In this document: piece after piece, positions 7,643 through 14,341 of the stretch
How positions within the stretch are numbered: position 1 is the first letter of the stretch
Layout: the number at the start of each line of letters is the position of its first letter
Origin: an uncultured Ruminococcus sp.
Lineage (GTDB): Bacteria > Bacillota > Clostridia > Oscillospirales > Ruminococcaceae
Length of the DNA stretch: 39,833 nt
Assembly: GCA_900541495.1 (NCBI GenBank)
Contig: UQKC01000017.1
Location: forward strand, 1-39,833
Direction of reading: 5' to 3'
Notes under the pieces: model-generated
What the model was told of the DNA's origin: nothing
The model's input: the letters and a program-made list of their open reading frames with translations, nothing else
The model's database searches: none
Made by a program: the position numbers and the translations under genes

Positions 7643-7925
7643 GCAGGGAAGCCCCTGCGGGCGGTTCGCGTCACGCTCCGCTTTGCTGCGCTCGTTTGCG
7701 TTGGAAATCAGTTTGTGTTCGCGAATAAAGTCTGTTTGACAGTCGGGCATTTTACAAGGTATGCAGGGAAGCCCCTGCGGGCGGTTCGCGTCACGCTCCG
7801 CTTTGCTGCGCTCGTTTGCGTTGGAAATCAGTTTGTGTTCGCGAATAAAGTTTGTTTGACAGTCAGGCATTTTACAAGGTGTATGCAGGGAAGTCCTTGT
7901 GGGCAATTTGCGTCTGCAAAAAGAG
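7643..7925. repeat. tandem 120-bp repeat, two full units and a decayed third
   Basis: Unit 1 is 7643-7762 and unit 2 is 7763-7884; they differ at only a few bases. Unit 3 starts at 7885 and loses similarity after about 40 bp. Each unit begins GCAGGGAAGCCCCTGCGGGC, runs through GTCACGCTCCGCTTTGCTGC and ends near TTTTACAAGGT. The frame encoding REHKLISNANERSK-like repeats on the minus strand has no ribosome binding site and looks incidental. The block fills the gap between two minus-strand genes. Confidence 0.85.
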
Positions 7926-7940
7926 TTTGCTAAAAGCTTA

Positions 7941-8807
7941 TCACAAAAGGCTCTCGTAATAATCCTTCATAGTCTTAGCGTCCTCGGTCTGCGTTCCGTC
8001 ACTTTCGCAGATAAAGGTCGGCGCAAGGTTCTTCTTCGCGATAAGCTCCATAAGCGGCTCGAACTGCGGACCGTAAACAGTGTCGGCAAAGGTCAGATGC
8101 TTCTTTTCGCCGCCCTTTTCGGTGTATTCTATCTTGGAGAAATGCGAATGGAAGCATTTCAGACGCTCACTGCCGAGTTCGTTCTCTATCGTGTCAAGAA
8201 TTTTTTCATAGTCGGACTTGTCCTTGATAGAGCCAAAGGTGCGCGCGTTGAGATGTCCGAAGTCAATGCAGGGGATAAAGCTTTCATCGATCTTGCAAAG
8301 CTCCATAACTTCGTGCAGATCGCCAAGCTGATTTATCTTTCCCATAGTTTCGGGACAGCAGCGGATATTTTCAAGTCCCTGCGCAACAAGTTCTTCACGC
8401 GCAAGCTTCATCGTGTTTTTGGCAAGTTCAAGTGCTTCTTCACGCGTCATCTTCGAGCAGGAACCGCTGTGGATAACGATTCTGTCGCCGCCCATAGCGT
8501 TCACAGCCTTTGCCGAAGCTAAAATGTAGTTCACCGAGTTAAGACGCTTTTCCTCCTCAACGCTCGAAAGCGAGATAAAGTAAGGCGCGTGAACGGAAAC
8601 GCTTATTCCTGCATTTAGCAGAGCCGTGCCGATCTCCCTTGCGCTCTCCTCGGAAACGCGAACGCCCTGACCGCACTGGTATTCAAAGTGGTTCAAGCCG
8701 AATTTTGTAAGATATTCGCCGAGCTGAACGGATTTTTTGTAACCCATTTCCTTAAAGCTTTTGGCAGCACCCGCAGGTCCGAATTTTGCTTTTATATCAT
8801 TTGACAT
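7941..8807 (-). CDS. TIM-barrel protein of the endonuclease IV / xylose isomerase-like fold
   Basis: This 288-residue protein keeps almost the full metal-binding set of endonuclease IV (Nfo), the AP endonuclease of base-excision repair. The residues are His73 (VHAPY), His113 (IHSGS), Glu153 (PETMG), Asp182 and His185 (DFGHLN), His220/His222 (FHSHFS), His237 and Glu268 (CESDG). The DxH pair of Nfo near residue 230 is replaced by a Glu/Lys-rich loop before His237. It could therefore be a true AP endonuclease variant or a sugar-phosphate isomerase-like relative. The start has an AAAGGA site. A consensus promoter lies at 8849-8877, so the gene is probably monocistronic. Confidence 0.8.
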   Translation of the reverse strand: MSNDIKAKFGPAGAAKSFKEMGYKKSVQLGEYLTKFGLNHFEYQCGQGVRVSEESAREIGTALLNAGISVSVHAPYFISLSSVEEEKRLNSVNYILASAKAVNAMGGDRIVIHSGSCSKMTREEALELAKNTMKLAREELVAQGLENIRCCPETMGKINQLGDLHEVMELCKIDESFIPCIDFGHLNARTFGSIKDKSDYEKILDTIENELGSERLKCFHSHFSKIEYTEKGGEKKHLTFADTVYGPQFEPLMELIAKKNLAPTFICESDGTQTEDAKTMKDYYESLL

Positions 8808-8848
8808 TTTTTTAGTCCTTTCGTAAAACGAGGTTTATTTCTACTATT

Positions 8849-8877
8849 ATTTTAATAAATATAACAAGGTTAGTCAA
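8849..8877 (-). promoter_or_regulatory. sigma-A promoter of the TIM-barrel gene
   Basis: On the minus strand TTGACT (8877-8872), a 17-nt spacer and TAAAAT (8854-8849), about 40 bp upstream of the start codon. Confidence 0.6.
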
Positions 8878-8890
8878 GGGAATTTTGAAT

Positions 8891-8976
8891 TAATTCGGAA
8901 TTCGTAATTATTTTTGCTCCGCAAATTTACAGCGCAAACTGAATTCCCGTAGGGGCGGATCCTATATCCTCCCGTT
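8891..8976 (+). repeat. GCGGAT-type dispersed repeat, copy 2
   Basis: The blocks AATTCGTAATTATTTTTGC, CTCCGCAAAT and CCGTAGGGGCGGATCCTATA match, in order and with small changes, 13451-13531 and the reverse of 241-320. It sits in the 8808-9333 gap, which holds no supported gene. Confidence 0.55.
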
Positions 8977-9016
8977 TCAAAAATGGCATTTTACCCGAAA
9001 AATTTGCCGTGAGGGA

Positions 9017-9108
9017 GGTTTTTAGAGGTTCCCTTATGGGAATTCGTTTTTCGGACGTGACTTGTCGGTCGTATCGTTGTGTGGAAATGGGCGGATATTG
9101 AATCCGCT
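9017..9108. repeat. IS-end-like motif and GCGGATATTGAATCCGC hairpin
   Basis: GGTTTTTAGAGGTTCCC (9017-9033) is close to the arm of the hairpin element at 13822-13895 and to 46-60. Further on, GCGGATATTGAATCCGC (9091-9107) is a 7-bp palindrome. Both strands here carry only short, low-quality open frames. This may be a decayed mobile-element fragment. Confidence 0.35.
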
Positions 9109-9221
9109 TCTACCGAAAATCGCAGTTTTTCCTTGCGTATCCCATAGCTGTTCGCATCGCCGTTCAAACGTTGTCGGCTTAAAACGTTCGCCGAGGATAG
9201 TTTGTTTAAGGAAAACAGAAT

Positions 9222-9300
9222 GGCGCAATTCACATTTTTTAGGTTTACGAAATTTGATTTCTCATATCCGTTTTACCTTTTTGTGTGAATTGCGCCTTTT
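9222..9300. repeat. GGCGCAATTCACA hairpin element, copy 1
   Basis: GGCGCAATTCACA (9222-9234) and TGTGAATTGCGCC (9283-9295) form a perfect 13-bp stem enclosing a loop that pairs partially, followed by TTTTT on the plus strand. A second copy is at 30806-30877. Here it lies 34 bp after the stop of the binding-protein gene. Confidence 0.7.
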
Positions 9301-9333
9301 TAGCTGTTAGTCGATATGTTGAGCGGAACTTTC

Positions 9334-10191
9334 TTACTGAACAGTTGTGATATCAGAACCGAACCACTTTTCGGAGATCTCGCCGAGCTTGCCGTCAGCC
9401 TTCATTTCGGAAAGTGTCTGCTGAACCTTATCGCGGAGAGCCTGATCGTTCTTTCTGAAGCCGATTGCGTACTCTTCTTCTTCAAGTCCGTCAGAAAGGA
9501 GAACGTAGTCCTTGCCGCTTTCCTTGATCTCATAGTTTGCAACTACGGAATCCATAAATACTGCGTCAACGAGGTTGAGTTCAAGCTGCTGGAGACATTC
9601 AACGTTTGTTGCGAGTGCATTTTCTGTAATGTTAAGACCTGCATTCTCGAGGATTTCCTGTGCTGTTGAGCCGCTCTGTACTGCAACTGTCTTGCCGTCG
9701 AGGTCAGCCTGAGAAGCGATAGCGCTGTCTGCTGTTACAACGAATACCATTTCATTCTTCATATAAGGTTCGCTGAGGTTCATAACTTCCTGTCTTGAAG
9801 CATTGATAGACATACCGTTCCAGATGCAGTCGATCTTGCCCGAGTCGAGGTCCTGTTCCTTTGTATCCCAGTCGATAGGCTGCTTAACGAGCTTAACGCC
9901 GAGTCTTTCGCAAACTTCTTCTGCGCAGTCGATGTCGAAGCCAACGATCTCATCGTTTTCATCTGTGTAGCCCATTGGCTTGAATGTAGCGTCAAGGCCG
10001 AGGATAAATTCGCCCGAATCGAGTACCTTCTGGAGCGAGTTGTCTTCGCCGGTTGCTTCTTCTGTTACAGCGGCAGCGTCTGTGTCAGCGGCTGTTGTTG
10101 TTTCGTCTGCTGTGCTGCTGGAGTTTCCGCAGCCTGCGAGCATTGCGGGAACGAGTGCCATTACGGCAATAAGCTTTGCTAATTTTTTCAT
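9334..10191 (-). CDS. amino-acid ABC transporter substrate-binding lipoprotein, family 3
   Basis: This 285-residue protein has a lipobox ending MLAGC (Cys21), a short Thr/Ala-rich linker (22-50) and a family-3 solute-binding domain. Landmarks of that domain are FKPMGYTDENDEIVGFDID, DWDTKEQDLDSGKIDCIWNG and the GKTVAVQSGSTAQE hinge region. Such proteins deliver polar amino acids to a membrane permease and ATPase. No permease or ATPase gene is adjacent, so this is an orphan binding protein whose partners must lie elsewhere. Its promoter (10257-10285) and the neighbouring hairpin element suggest a monocistronic transcript. The exact ligand is not visible. Confidence 0.93.
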   Translation of the reverse strand: MKKLAKLIAVMALVPAMLAGCGNSSSTADETTTAADTDAAAVTEEATGEDNSLQKVLDSGEFILGLDATFKPMGYTDENDEIVGFDIDCAEEVCERLGVKLVKQPIDWDTKEQDLDSGKIDCIWNGMSINASRQEVMNLSEPYMKNEMVFVVTADSAIASQADLDGKTVAVQSGSTAQEILENAGLNITENALATNVECLQQLELNLVDAVFMDSVVANYEIKESGKDYVLLSDGLEEEEYAIGFRKNDQALRDKVQQTLSEMKADGKLGEISEKWFGSDITTVQ

Positions 10192-10256
10192 ATTCTTTCC
10201 CTAACCTTTCTTATTTTCAACAAGGCTGATAGCCTTTTCCTTTAAATACAAAGCTA

Positions 10257-10285
10257 ATAATACCACATCTTAATATTAAAGTAAA
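10257..10285 (-). promoter_or_regulatory. sigma-A promoter of the binding-protein gene
   Basis: On the minus strand TTTACT (10285-10280), a 17-nt spacer and TATTAT (10262-10257). The leader between promoter and gene contains a small AAGGCT/AGCCTT stem-loop at 10222-10236. Confidence 0.5.
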
Positions 10286-10374
10286 GTAATAAAGCAAAGC
10301 TTTGGGATTTTGTATCAAATCCGCCCGAAAAAGCCTTGCTTTTTATTGCAATTCACAATAGGGAAGCTGTACCG

Positions 10375-11298
10375 TTACTTATTCAGCAGTTCCTGTGCGA
10401 AGTCAAAGCTTTCCTCATCGCTCTTTTCATAGTCGGGAGAAATGCCGTCCTCGCTGAAAGTTTCTTTCCTGCCGCTGCACATCAGCGACGAAACAAAAAT
10501 AAAGTCGTGACCGTCATTGAACTTTTTGAATGCATAAGTAAAATTCTTTCCGTAGGTCTTTGTGCCGACAACGGAAACCTTGTCCCCGAAATCGGACTGC
10601 ATACAGAATATCATTGCTTCGGCGGAGCTTGCGGTGTTCTCATTGCAGAGAAAAACAAGCTTGTCAAAGCCGATCAATTTGTCGGTTTTTGACTTGTGTT
10701 CAACAGTCCTGTTGTCGCTGACTTCGGTCATAACGACCTCGCCTTTATTATAAAAAAGCGAGAGAATTTTTGAAAGCTCCTCAAGGTTTCCACCCATATT
10801 GTCACGCAGGTCGATAATGAACCTGTCCGAGCTTTTGAGCAGGTCGGAATACTGCATAAGGCTCTTATAAGTCTTATCCGGTGTGAAATCACTCAGCTTT
10901 ATGCAGCATATCCCGCCCTCGGCAGTGACGGTTGTTTCGCCTGCTTCCGCAAAAAGATTTTCCACATGCTCTGATTCTTCTTTGCTGAAAATGCGGTTGT
11001 AATCGGCGAGCCGTTCGGGTTCGTATTGGTTGATATCGTCAAGAACAAGCTTATAAACATAATTTTCAAAGTTGCCGTAAGAACCCTCGTCATATATATC
11101 GTCAAGCTTTTTTCGCATTGCGCCGTCAAGATTTTCCTGAGAATAATAATATTCCGTGAGGTATTCTTTCAGACCGGCAAGCTTATCGCTTTGCATATGC
11201 TTTATCAGAAGTATATTGAATATCACCAATATAACGATGATAAAAAGATAAATTCCGTCACCCTTTTTGCCTTGCTTTTTGACTTTATCTGCTTTCAT
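10375..11298 (-). CDS. membrane-anchored S41-type peptidase without a PDZ domain
   Basis: This 307-residue protein has one membrane helix (residues ~15-32), so the rest is probably extracytoplasmic. The tail-specific (S41) protease core is seen as IDLRDNMGGN (162-171), NTASSAEAM (221-229) with Ser224 aligned to the nucleophile of Tsp, and GTKTYGKN (245-252) with Lys251 as general base. The usual PDZ domain is absent, and the helical segment 40-120 replaces it. This makes it a minimal S41 enzyme of unknown substrate. An AGGAGG site precedes the ATG. It follows the GNAT gene by 37 bp on the same strand and may share its promoter. Confidence 0.82.
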   Translation of the reverse strand: MKADKVKKQGKKGDGIYLFIIVILVIFNILLIKHMQSDKLAGLKEYLTEYYYSQENLDGAMRKKLDDIYDEGSYGNFENYVYKLVLDDINQYEPERLADYNRIFSKEESEHVENLFAEAGETTVTAEGGICCIKLSDFTPDKTYKSLMQYSDLLKSSDRFIIDLRDNMGGNLEELSKILSLFYNKGEVVMTEVSDNRTVEHKSKTDKLIGFDKLVFLCNENTASSAEAMIFCMQSDFGDKVSVVGTKTYGKNFTYAFKKFNDGHDFIFVSSLMCSGRKETFSEDGISPDYEKSDEESFDFAQELLNK

Positions 11299-11335
11299 AG
11301 CTGTTGTCCTCCTAAGGTTGTTGTTTTTGCGGATA

Positions 11336-11941
11336 TCAGAGCTCTATTCCACATTTCGCAATAGCTTCGGCGGAAAGCTCGTTCACATTTATAAATTCGG
11401 GCGGAACATCGGGATGAGGGGTAAGTATCTTCTCCATCCAAATCATATCGTACCAGCGGTCAAATTTGTAGCCGCACTTTACGAAGTCGCCGACATAGCG
11501 GTAGCCGAGATGAGCGTGAAAATCCTCGCTGTTTCGGTCAAGATGCTCGTCTGCTTCGCCCGAGGGTACACCGATGCAGGCGCAGAGGTTGTAGACATTC
11601 ATTTCCGCAAGCAGTTTTTCGAGCGTGTCATAAAGCTTCTTGCCTATGCCGTGCTTTCTGTATGCCATATCGACATATATCGAGGTTTCGACCGAGTGTT
11701 CATATGCTTTTCTGCCGACAAAAGGACTTACATAGGCGTAGCCGACTATCTTTCCGCCGATCTCTGCGCAGATATAAGGGTATTTCTGCTTCGTTTTTGC
11801 TATTCTCGCTTCAAATTCCTCTGCCGTTGGCGGTTCATATTCAAAGGTTATCGCCGTTTCGAGAACATAAGGCTTGTATATCTCCGAAATAGCCTTTGCA
11901 TCGGAAACTTCGGCGAATCTTACTGTAATTTCATCGTTCAT
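11336..11941 (-). CDS. GNAT N-acetyltransferase, phosphinothricin acetyltransferase-like
   Basis: This 201-residue acetyl-CoA-dependent acyltransferase begins ITVRFAEVSDAKAISEIYKP. It has the family features FEYEPPTAEEFEARI and the acetyl-CoA pyrophosphate loop RKHGIG within VDMAYRKHGIGKKLYDTLE. It also has the Pat-type end, HLGYRYVGDFVKCGYKFDRW. This subfamily acetylates small amines such as phosphinothricin or methionine sulfoximine, and the natural substrate is unknown. About 25 residues extend beyond the usual core at the C terminus. The start at 11941 has an AAAGGAAG site; the longer frame to 11995 runs through its own promoter. Confidence 0.88.
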   Translation of the reverse strand: MNDEITVRFAEVSDAKAISEIYKPYVLETAITFEYEPPTAEEFEARIAKTKQKYPYICAEIGGKIVGYAYVSPFVGRKAYEHSVETSIYVDMAYRKHGIGKKLYDTLEKLLAEMNVYNLCACIGVPSGEADEHLDRNSEDFHAHLGYRYVGDFVKCGYKFDRWYDMIWMEKILTPHPDVPPEFINVNELSAEAIAKCGIEL

Positions 11942-11966
11942 AAAAGAACACTTCCTTTCGGGTTCG

Positions 11967-11995
11967 ATTATAGCACTAAAAGTGCGGAATTGCAA
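11967..11995 (-). promoter_or_regulatory. sigma-A promoter of the GNAT gene
   Basis: On the minus strand TTGCAA (11995-11990), a 17-nt spacer and a perfect TATAAT (11972-11967). The spacer contains the small palindrome GCACTAAAAGTGC. It is divergent from the promoter at 12020-12048. Confidence 0.6.
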
Positions 11996-12019
11996 GAATA
12001 ATCAGACAAAAATTCAAAC

Positions 12020-12048
12020 TTGACAACGCAGATACGCTGTGCTATAAT
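12020..12048 (+). promoter_or_regulatory. consensus sigma-A promoter of the MATE gene
   Basis: TTGACA (12020-12025), a 17-nt spacer and TATAAT (12043-12048), both perfect, 34 bp before the start codon. Confidence 0.75.
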
Positions 12049-12081
12049 CATTGAATATTTCTGAAAAGGGGAGTGAAGTGA

Positions 12082-13455
12082 ATGAAAGAGAAAAACAGTA
12101 TATACCGCCGCGCGCTGATGCTCGCCGTGCCGATGATGATACAGAACGGCATTACGAATATGGTCGGACTTGTTGACAGCGTTATGGTGGGAAGCCTTGG
12201 AACGGAGGCGATGACGGCGGTAACGATAGTCGGTCAGCTTATTTTCGTATTCAACCTCGGCATTTTCGGTGGAATTTCCGGGCCGGGCATCTACGCTGCG
12301 CAGTTCTACGGTCAGGGGAATACAGAGGGCTTCCGCAGTGCAATACGAATGAAGCGCTTTATCTGCGCGGCGTTCCTTGTTGTCGGGGTGCTTGCGTTCC
12401 TGTTCGGGGACGAGTTCCTTATCGGGCTTTATCTCAAAGGCGAAAGCGGCTCGATAGATGCGGCAGTCACGATGCAGAACGCAAAGGACTACCTGCGGAT
12501 AATGCTGTTCGGACTGCTCCCGTTCGTTGTGACGCAGATATATGCAAGTTCACTGCGTGAATCGGGCGACAGCATAAAGCCAATGGTCGCAGGCGTTTCA
12601 TCGGTCGTTGTAGATATCGTGTTCAACTATCTGCTCATATTCGGTAAGTTCGGCTTCCCCGAGCTTGGCGTAAGGGGAGCGGCAATAGCCACCGTCCTTG
12701 CAAGATTTGTCGAAATGCTCGTAGTTGTGATATGGTCAAATCTCCGCAGGGATAAGCACGAATTTTTACAGGGGCTGTATAAGACTTTCCTCGTCCCGAA
12801 AGACCTCGCGCTCAAAATGTTCAAAAAGGGTACACCAATATTCCTCAACGAATTTCTGTGGGCAGGCGCGATAGCAGTCCTTACGCAGACTTATGCAGCA
12901 AGAGGACTTGAAATAGTCGCAGGAATGAACATCTCGAACGCGCTCTGCAACCTGCTTAATGTAGTGTTCGTAGCGCTCGGAAATGCAGTTGGGATACTCA
13001 TAGGTCAGACCCTCGGAGCAGGTCAGTACGAAAAGGCAAAAAAGGATTCATTCTCGCTGATGAAGTTCACGGGCGGCGTGTGTCTTATCCTCACGGCGGC
13101 GCTGATATCGGTGTCGAAAGTCTTTCCGCTCGTCTATGATACCACGGACGAAGTGCGCTCGCTCGGAACAAGCTTCATCATTATAACAGCGGCGTTTTTT
13201 CCCGTCCAAGGCTACCTCAACGCGATGTATTTCACCCTGCGTTCGGGAGGGAAAACATTCGTGACGTTCCTCTTCGACAGCGTGTTCTCATGGGTGTTCT
13301 CCGTGCCGCTGGCGTATGTTCTCTGCACCTTTACAACGCTGCCGATACTGCCCGTTTACACGATAGTTTGTGCGGCTGACATTATAAAAGTTGTTATAGG
13401 ATATATCCTTATAAGAAAAGGCGTTTGGATAAGCAGGATCGTGGATAATGCGTAA
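12082..13455 (+). CDS. MATE-family multidrug/solute exporter
   Basis: This 457-residue protein has about twelve membrane helices in two related halves. It is the usual length for MATE antiporters, which expel cationic drugs or metabolites in exchange for Na+ or H+. The first helix region reads MLAVPMMIQNGITNMVGLVDS and continues with MVGSLGTEAMTAVTI, the family signature. ASSLRESGDSIKPMVAG and the second-half NALCNLLNVVFVALGNAVGI also fit. A GGGGAG site precedes the ATG, and a perfect promoter lies immediately upstream. It is apparently monocistronic. The substrate cannot be predicted. Confidence 0.95.
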   Translation: MKEKNSIYRRALMLAVPMMIQNGITNMVGLVDSVMVGSLGTEAMTAVTIVGQLIFVFNLGIFGGISGPGIYAAQFYGQGNTEGFRSAIRMKRFICAAFLVVGVLAFLFGDEFLIGLYLKGESGSIDAAVTMQNAKDYLRIMLFGLLPFVVTQIYASSLRESGDSIKPMVAGVSSVVVDIVFNYLLIFGKFGFPELGVRGAAIATVLARFVEMLVVVIWSNLRRDKHEFLQGLYKTFLVPKDLALKMFKKGTPIFLNEFLWAGAIAVLTQTYAARGLEIVAGMNISNALCNLLNVVFVALGNAVGILIGQTLGAGQYEKAKKDSFSLMKFTGGVCLILTAALISVSKVFPLVYDTTDEVRSLGTSFIIITAAFFPVQGYLNAMYFTLRSGGKTFVTFLFDSVFSWVFSVPLAYVLCTFTTLPILPVYTIVCAADIIKVVIGYILIRKGVWISRIVDNA

Positions 13456-13531
13456 TTCGTAATTATTTATGCTCCGTAAATCACTGCAAGACACCTGACT
13501 CCGTAGGGGTGGATTCTATATCCGCCCGTTT
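13451..13531 (+). repeat. GCGGAT-type dispersed repeat, copy 3
   Basis: CGTAATTCGTAATTATTTA, GCTCCGTAAAT and CCGTAGGGGTGGATTCTATA recur in the order seen at 8891-8976. The last part folds as GGGTGGAT/ATCCGCCC. It starts within the last codons of the MATE gene. Confidence 0.55.
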
Positions 13532-13560
13532 GCAAACTCTTTATTTTAGGCTGATTTTCT

Positions 13561-13600
13561 GTACGGGACGGGTCACCCGTCCCGTGCCGCAAGGCGCTTG
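13561..13600 (-). repeat. GGGACGGGT palindrome element, copy 2
   Basis: ACGGGACGGG and CCCGTCCCGT form a 10-bp stem around TCA (13563-13585). Read on the minus strand, the flank CGCCTTGCGGCACGGG matches the flank of the copy at 191-209 with few changes. Confidence 0.6.
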
Positions 13601-13605
13601 TTATG

Positions 13606-13768
13606 AGAACCTGTCTTCATAAGCATATGCACACGTCTTTTCGGCAAATTTTGCTGCATACTGCGTTAAAAATCCTTGCCGTGCGGCAGCACGCCTGCGG
13701 ATTTTTGCCTTGTCTGCAACAAAATTATGCTCGAAAATCCGCATACATTTCTTATGAAGACAGGTTCT
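13606..13768 (+). mobile_element. 163-bp MITE-like element, copy 1
   Basis: AGAACCTGTCTTCATAAG at the left end is exactly repeated in reverse complement at the right end, giving 18-bp terminal inverted repeats. The interior contains further inverted blocks (AAAAATCC/GGATTTTT, GCAAATTTTGC with its partner), so the whole element can fold. The copy at 22826-22988 is identical over all 163 bases. It has no open frame for a transposase. No clear target-site duplication was found. Confidence 0.85.
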
Positions 13769-13821
13769 GAACGGTAAACACAGTACGATTATATTTTGCT
13801 CCGCATTTTTTCTATGGAATA

Positions 13822-13895
13822 AGGGGTTCTCTAAAAAACCGAAACAAAATAATACTTCGTATTATTCGCAAATTTTCGGTTTTTAGAGAACCCCT
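13822..13895. repeat. GGGGTTCTCTAAAAA inverted-repeat element
   Basis: AGGGGTTCTCTAAAAA at the left and TTTTTAGAGAACCCCT at the right pair as a stem that continues through CCGAAA/TTTCGG. Inside is a second small hairpin, AATAATACTTCGTATTATT. The outer arm resembles GGTTTTTAGAGG motifs at 46 and 9017. It may be a deletion derivative (MITE) of an insertion sequence. Confidence 0.65.
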
Positions 13896-14147
13896 GAAAT
13901 TATTTTCGCCGCCGAAACAATATTTCTACCATAGCCGAAATAGTAAAAAAGCTTTAAGTTTGCTTACTGTATATACCAAATGTTTAATATATAGTAAATA
14001 TACAATATGTAAAAGTTACAATACATTTACAATTTGGAAACCGTTTTCCCGAGGGGGATTTGCCGAATGCCGCAAAGTGCGGTAAAACCTTGCGAAAAAG
14101 GACTTTTTTATGTTGAAATATCGCTTTGTCTGGAAAAAAGATGTTTG

Positions 14148-14176
14148 TTGACTTTTTCTGAATTTTATAGTATAAT
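14148..14176 (+). promoter_or_regulatory. sigma-A promoter of the corC-like / transglutaminase-like operon
   Basis: TTGACT (14148-14153), a 17-nt spacer and TATAAT (14171-14176). The untranslated leader to the first start codon is about 160 nt. No other promoter this strong is seen before 22.8 kb on this strand, so it may drive six genes. Confidence 0.65.
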
Positions 14177-14341
14177 TTATTTAATATCTGCCGTGCCGCA
14201 CTTTATGCCGAAATGCTGATCTCATCAAGCTGTAAAGGTTGATTCTGCGGCGTTTGACAGAATTCCGGAACAGACTGTTCGGAGGTGCTTCAAAAAAGTT
14301 GCCCGAACGGTTTGAATTCATTTTTTGAAAGGAAGTCGGTT

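Noticed and set aside
6550..7728. 392-residue open frame on the plus strand
   Set aside because: It is antisense to the lipoprotein gene, which has a signal peptide, lipobox, ribosome binding site and promoter. The plus frame has none and runs into the repeats.
7634..7906. 90-residue open frame on the minus strand with repeated REHKLISNANERSK-type units
   Set aside because: It is a by-product of the 120-bp tandem repeat. It has no ribosome binding site, its composition is unlike neighbouring proteins, and the two units are as similar in DNA as in protein.
7643..7925. CRISPR array
   Set aside because: The units are about 120 bp and similar throughout, without short repeats separated by unique spacers, and there are no cas genes.
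9062..9310. short open frames on both strands between the TIM-barrel and binding-protein genes
   Set aside because: They lack ribosome binding sites, overlap repeat motifs and hairpins, and show no recognisable protein features.
14285..14341. GTG start at 14285 for the CorC/HlyC-type protein
   Set aside because: GGAGG directly abuts this GTG with no spacing, and the extra 19 residues are unlike the family. The ATG at 14342 has a better placed site and starts the first membrane helix.
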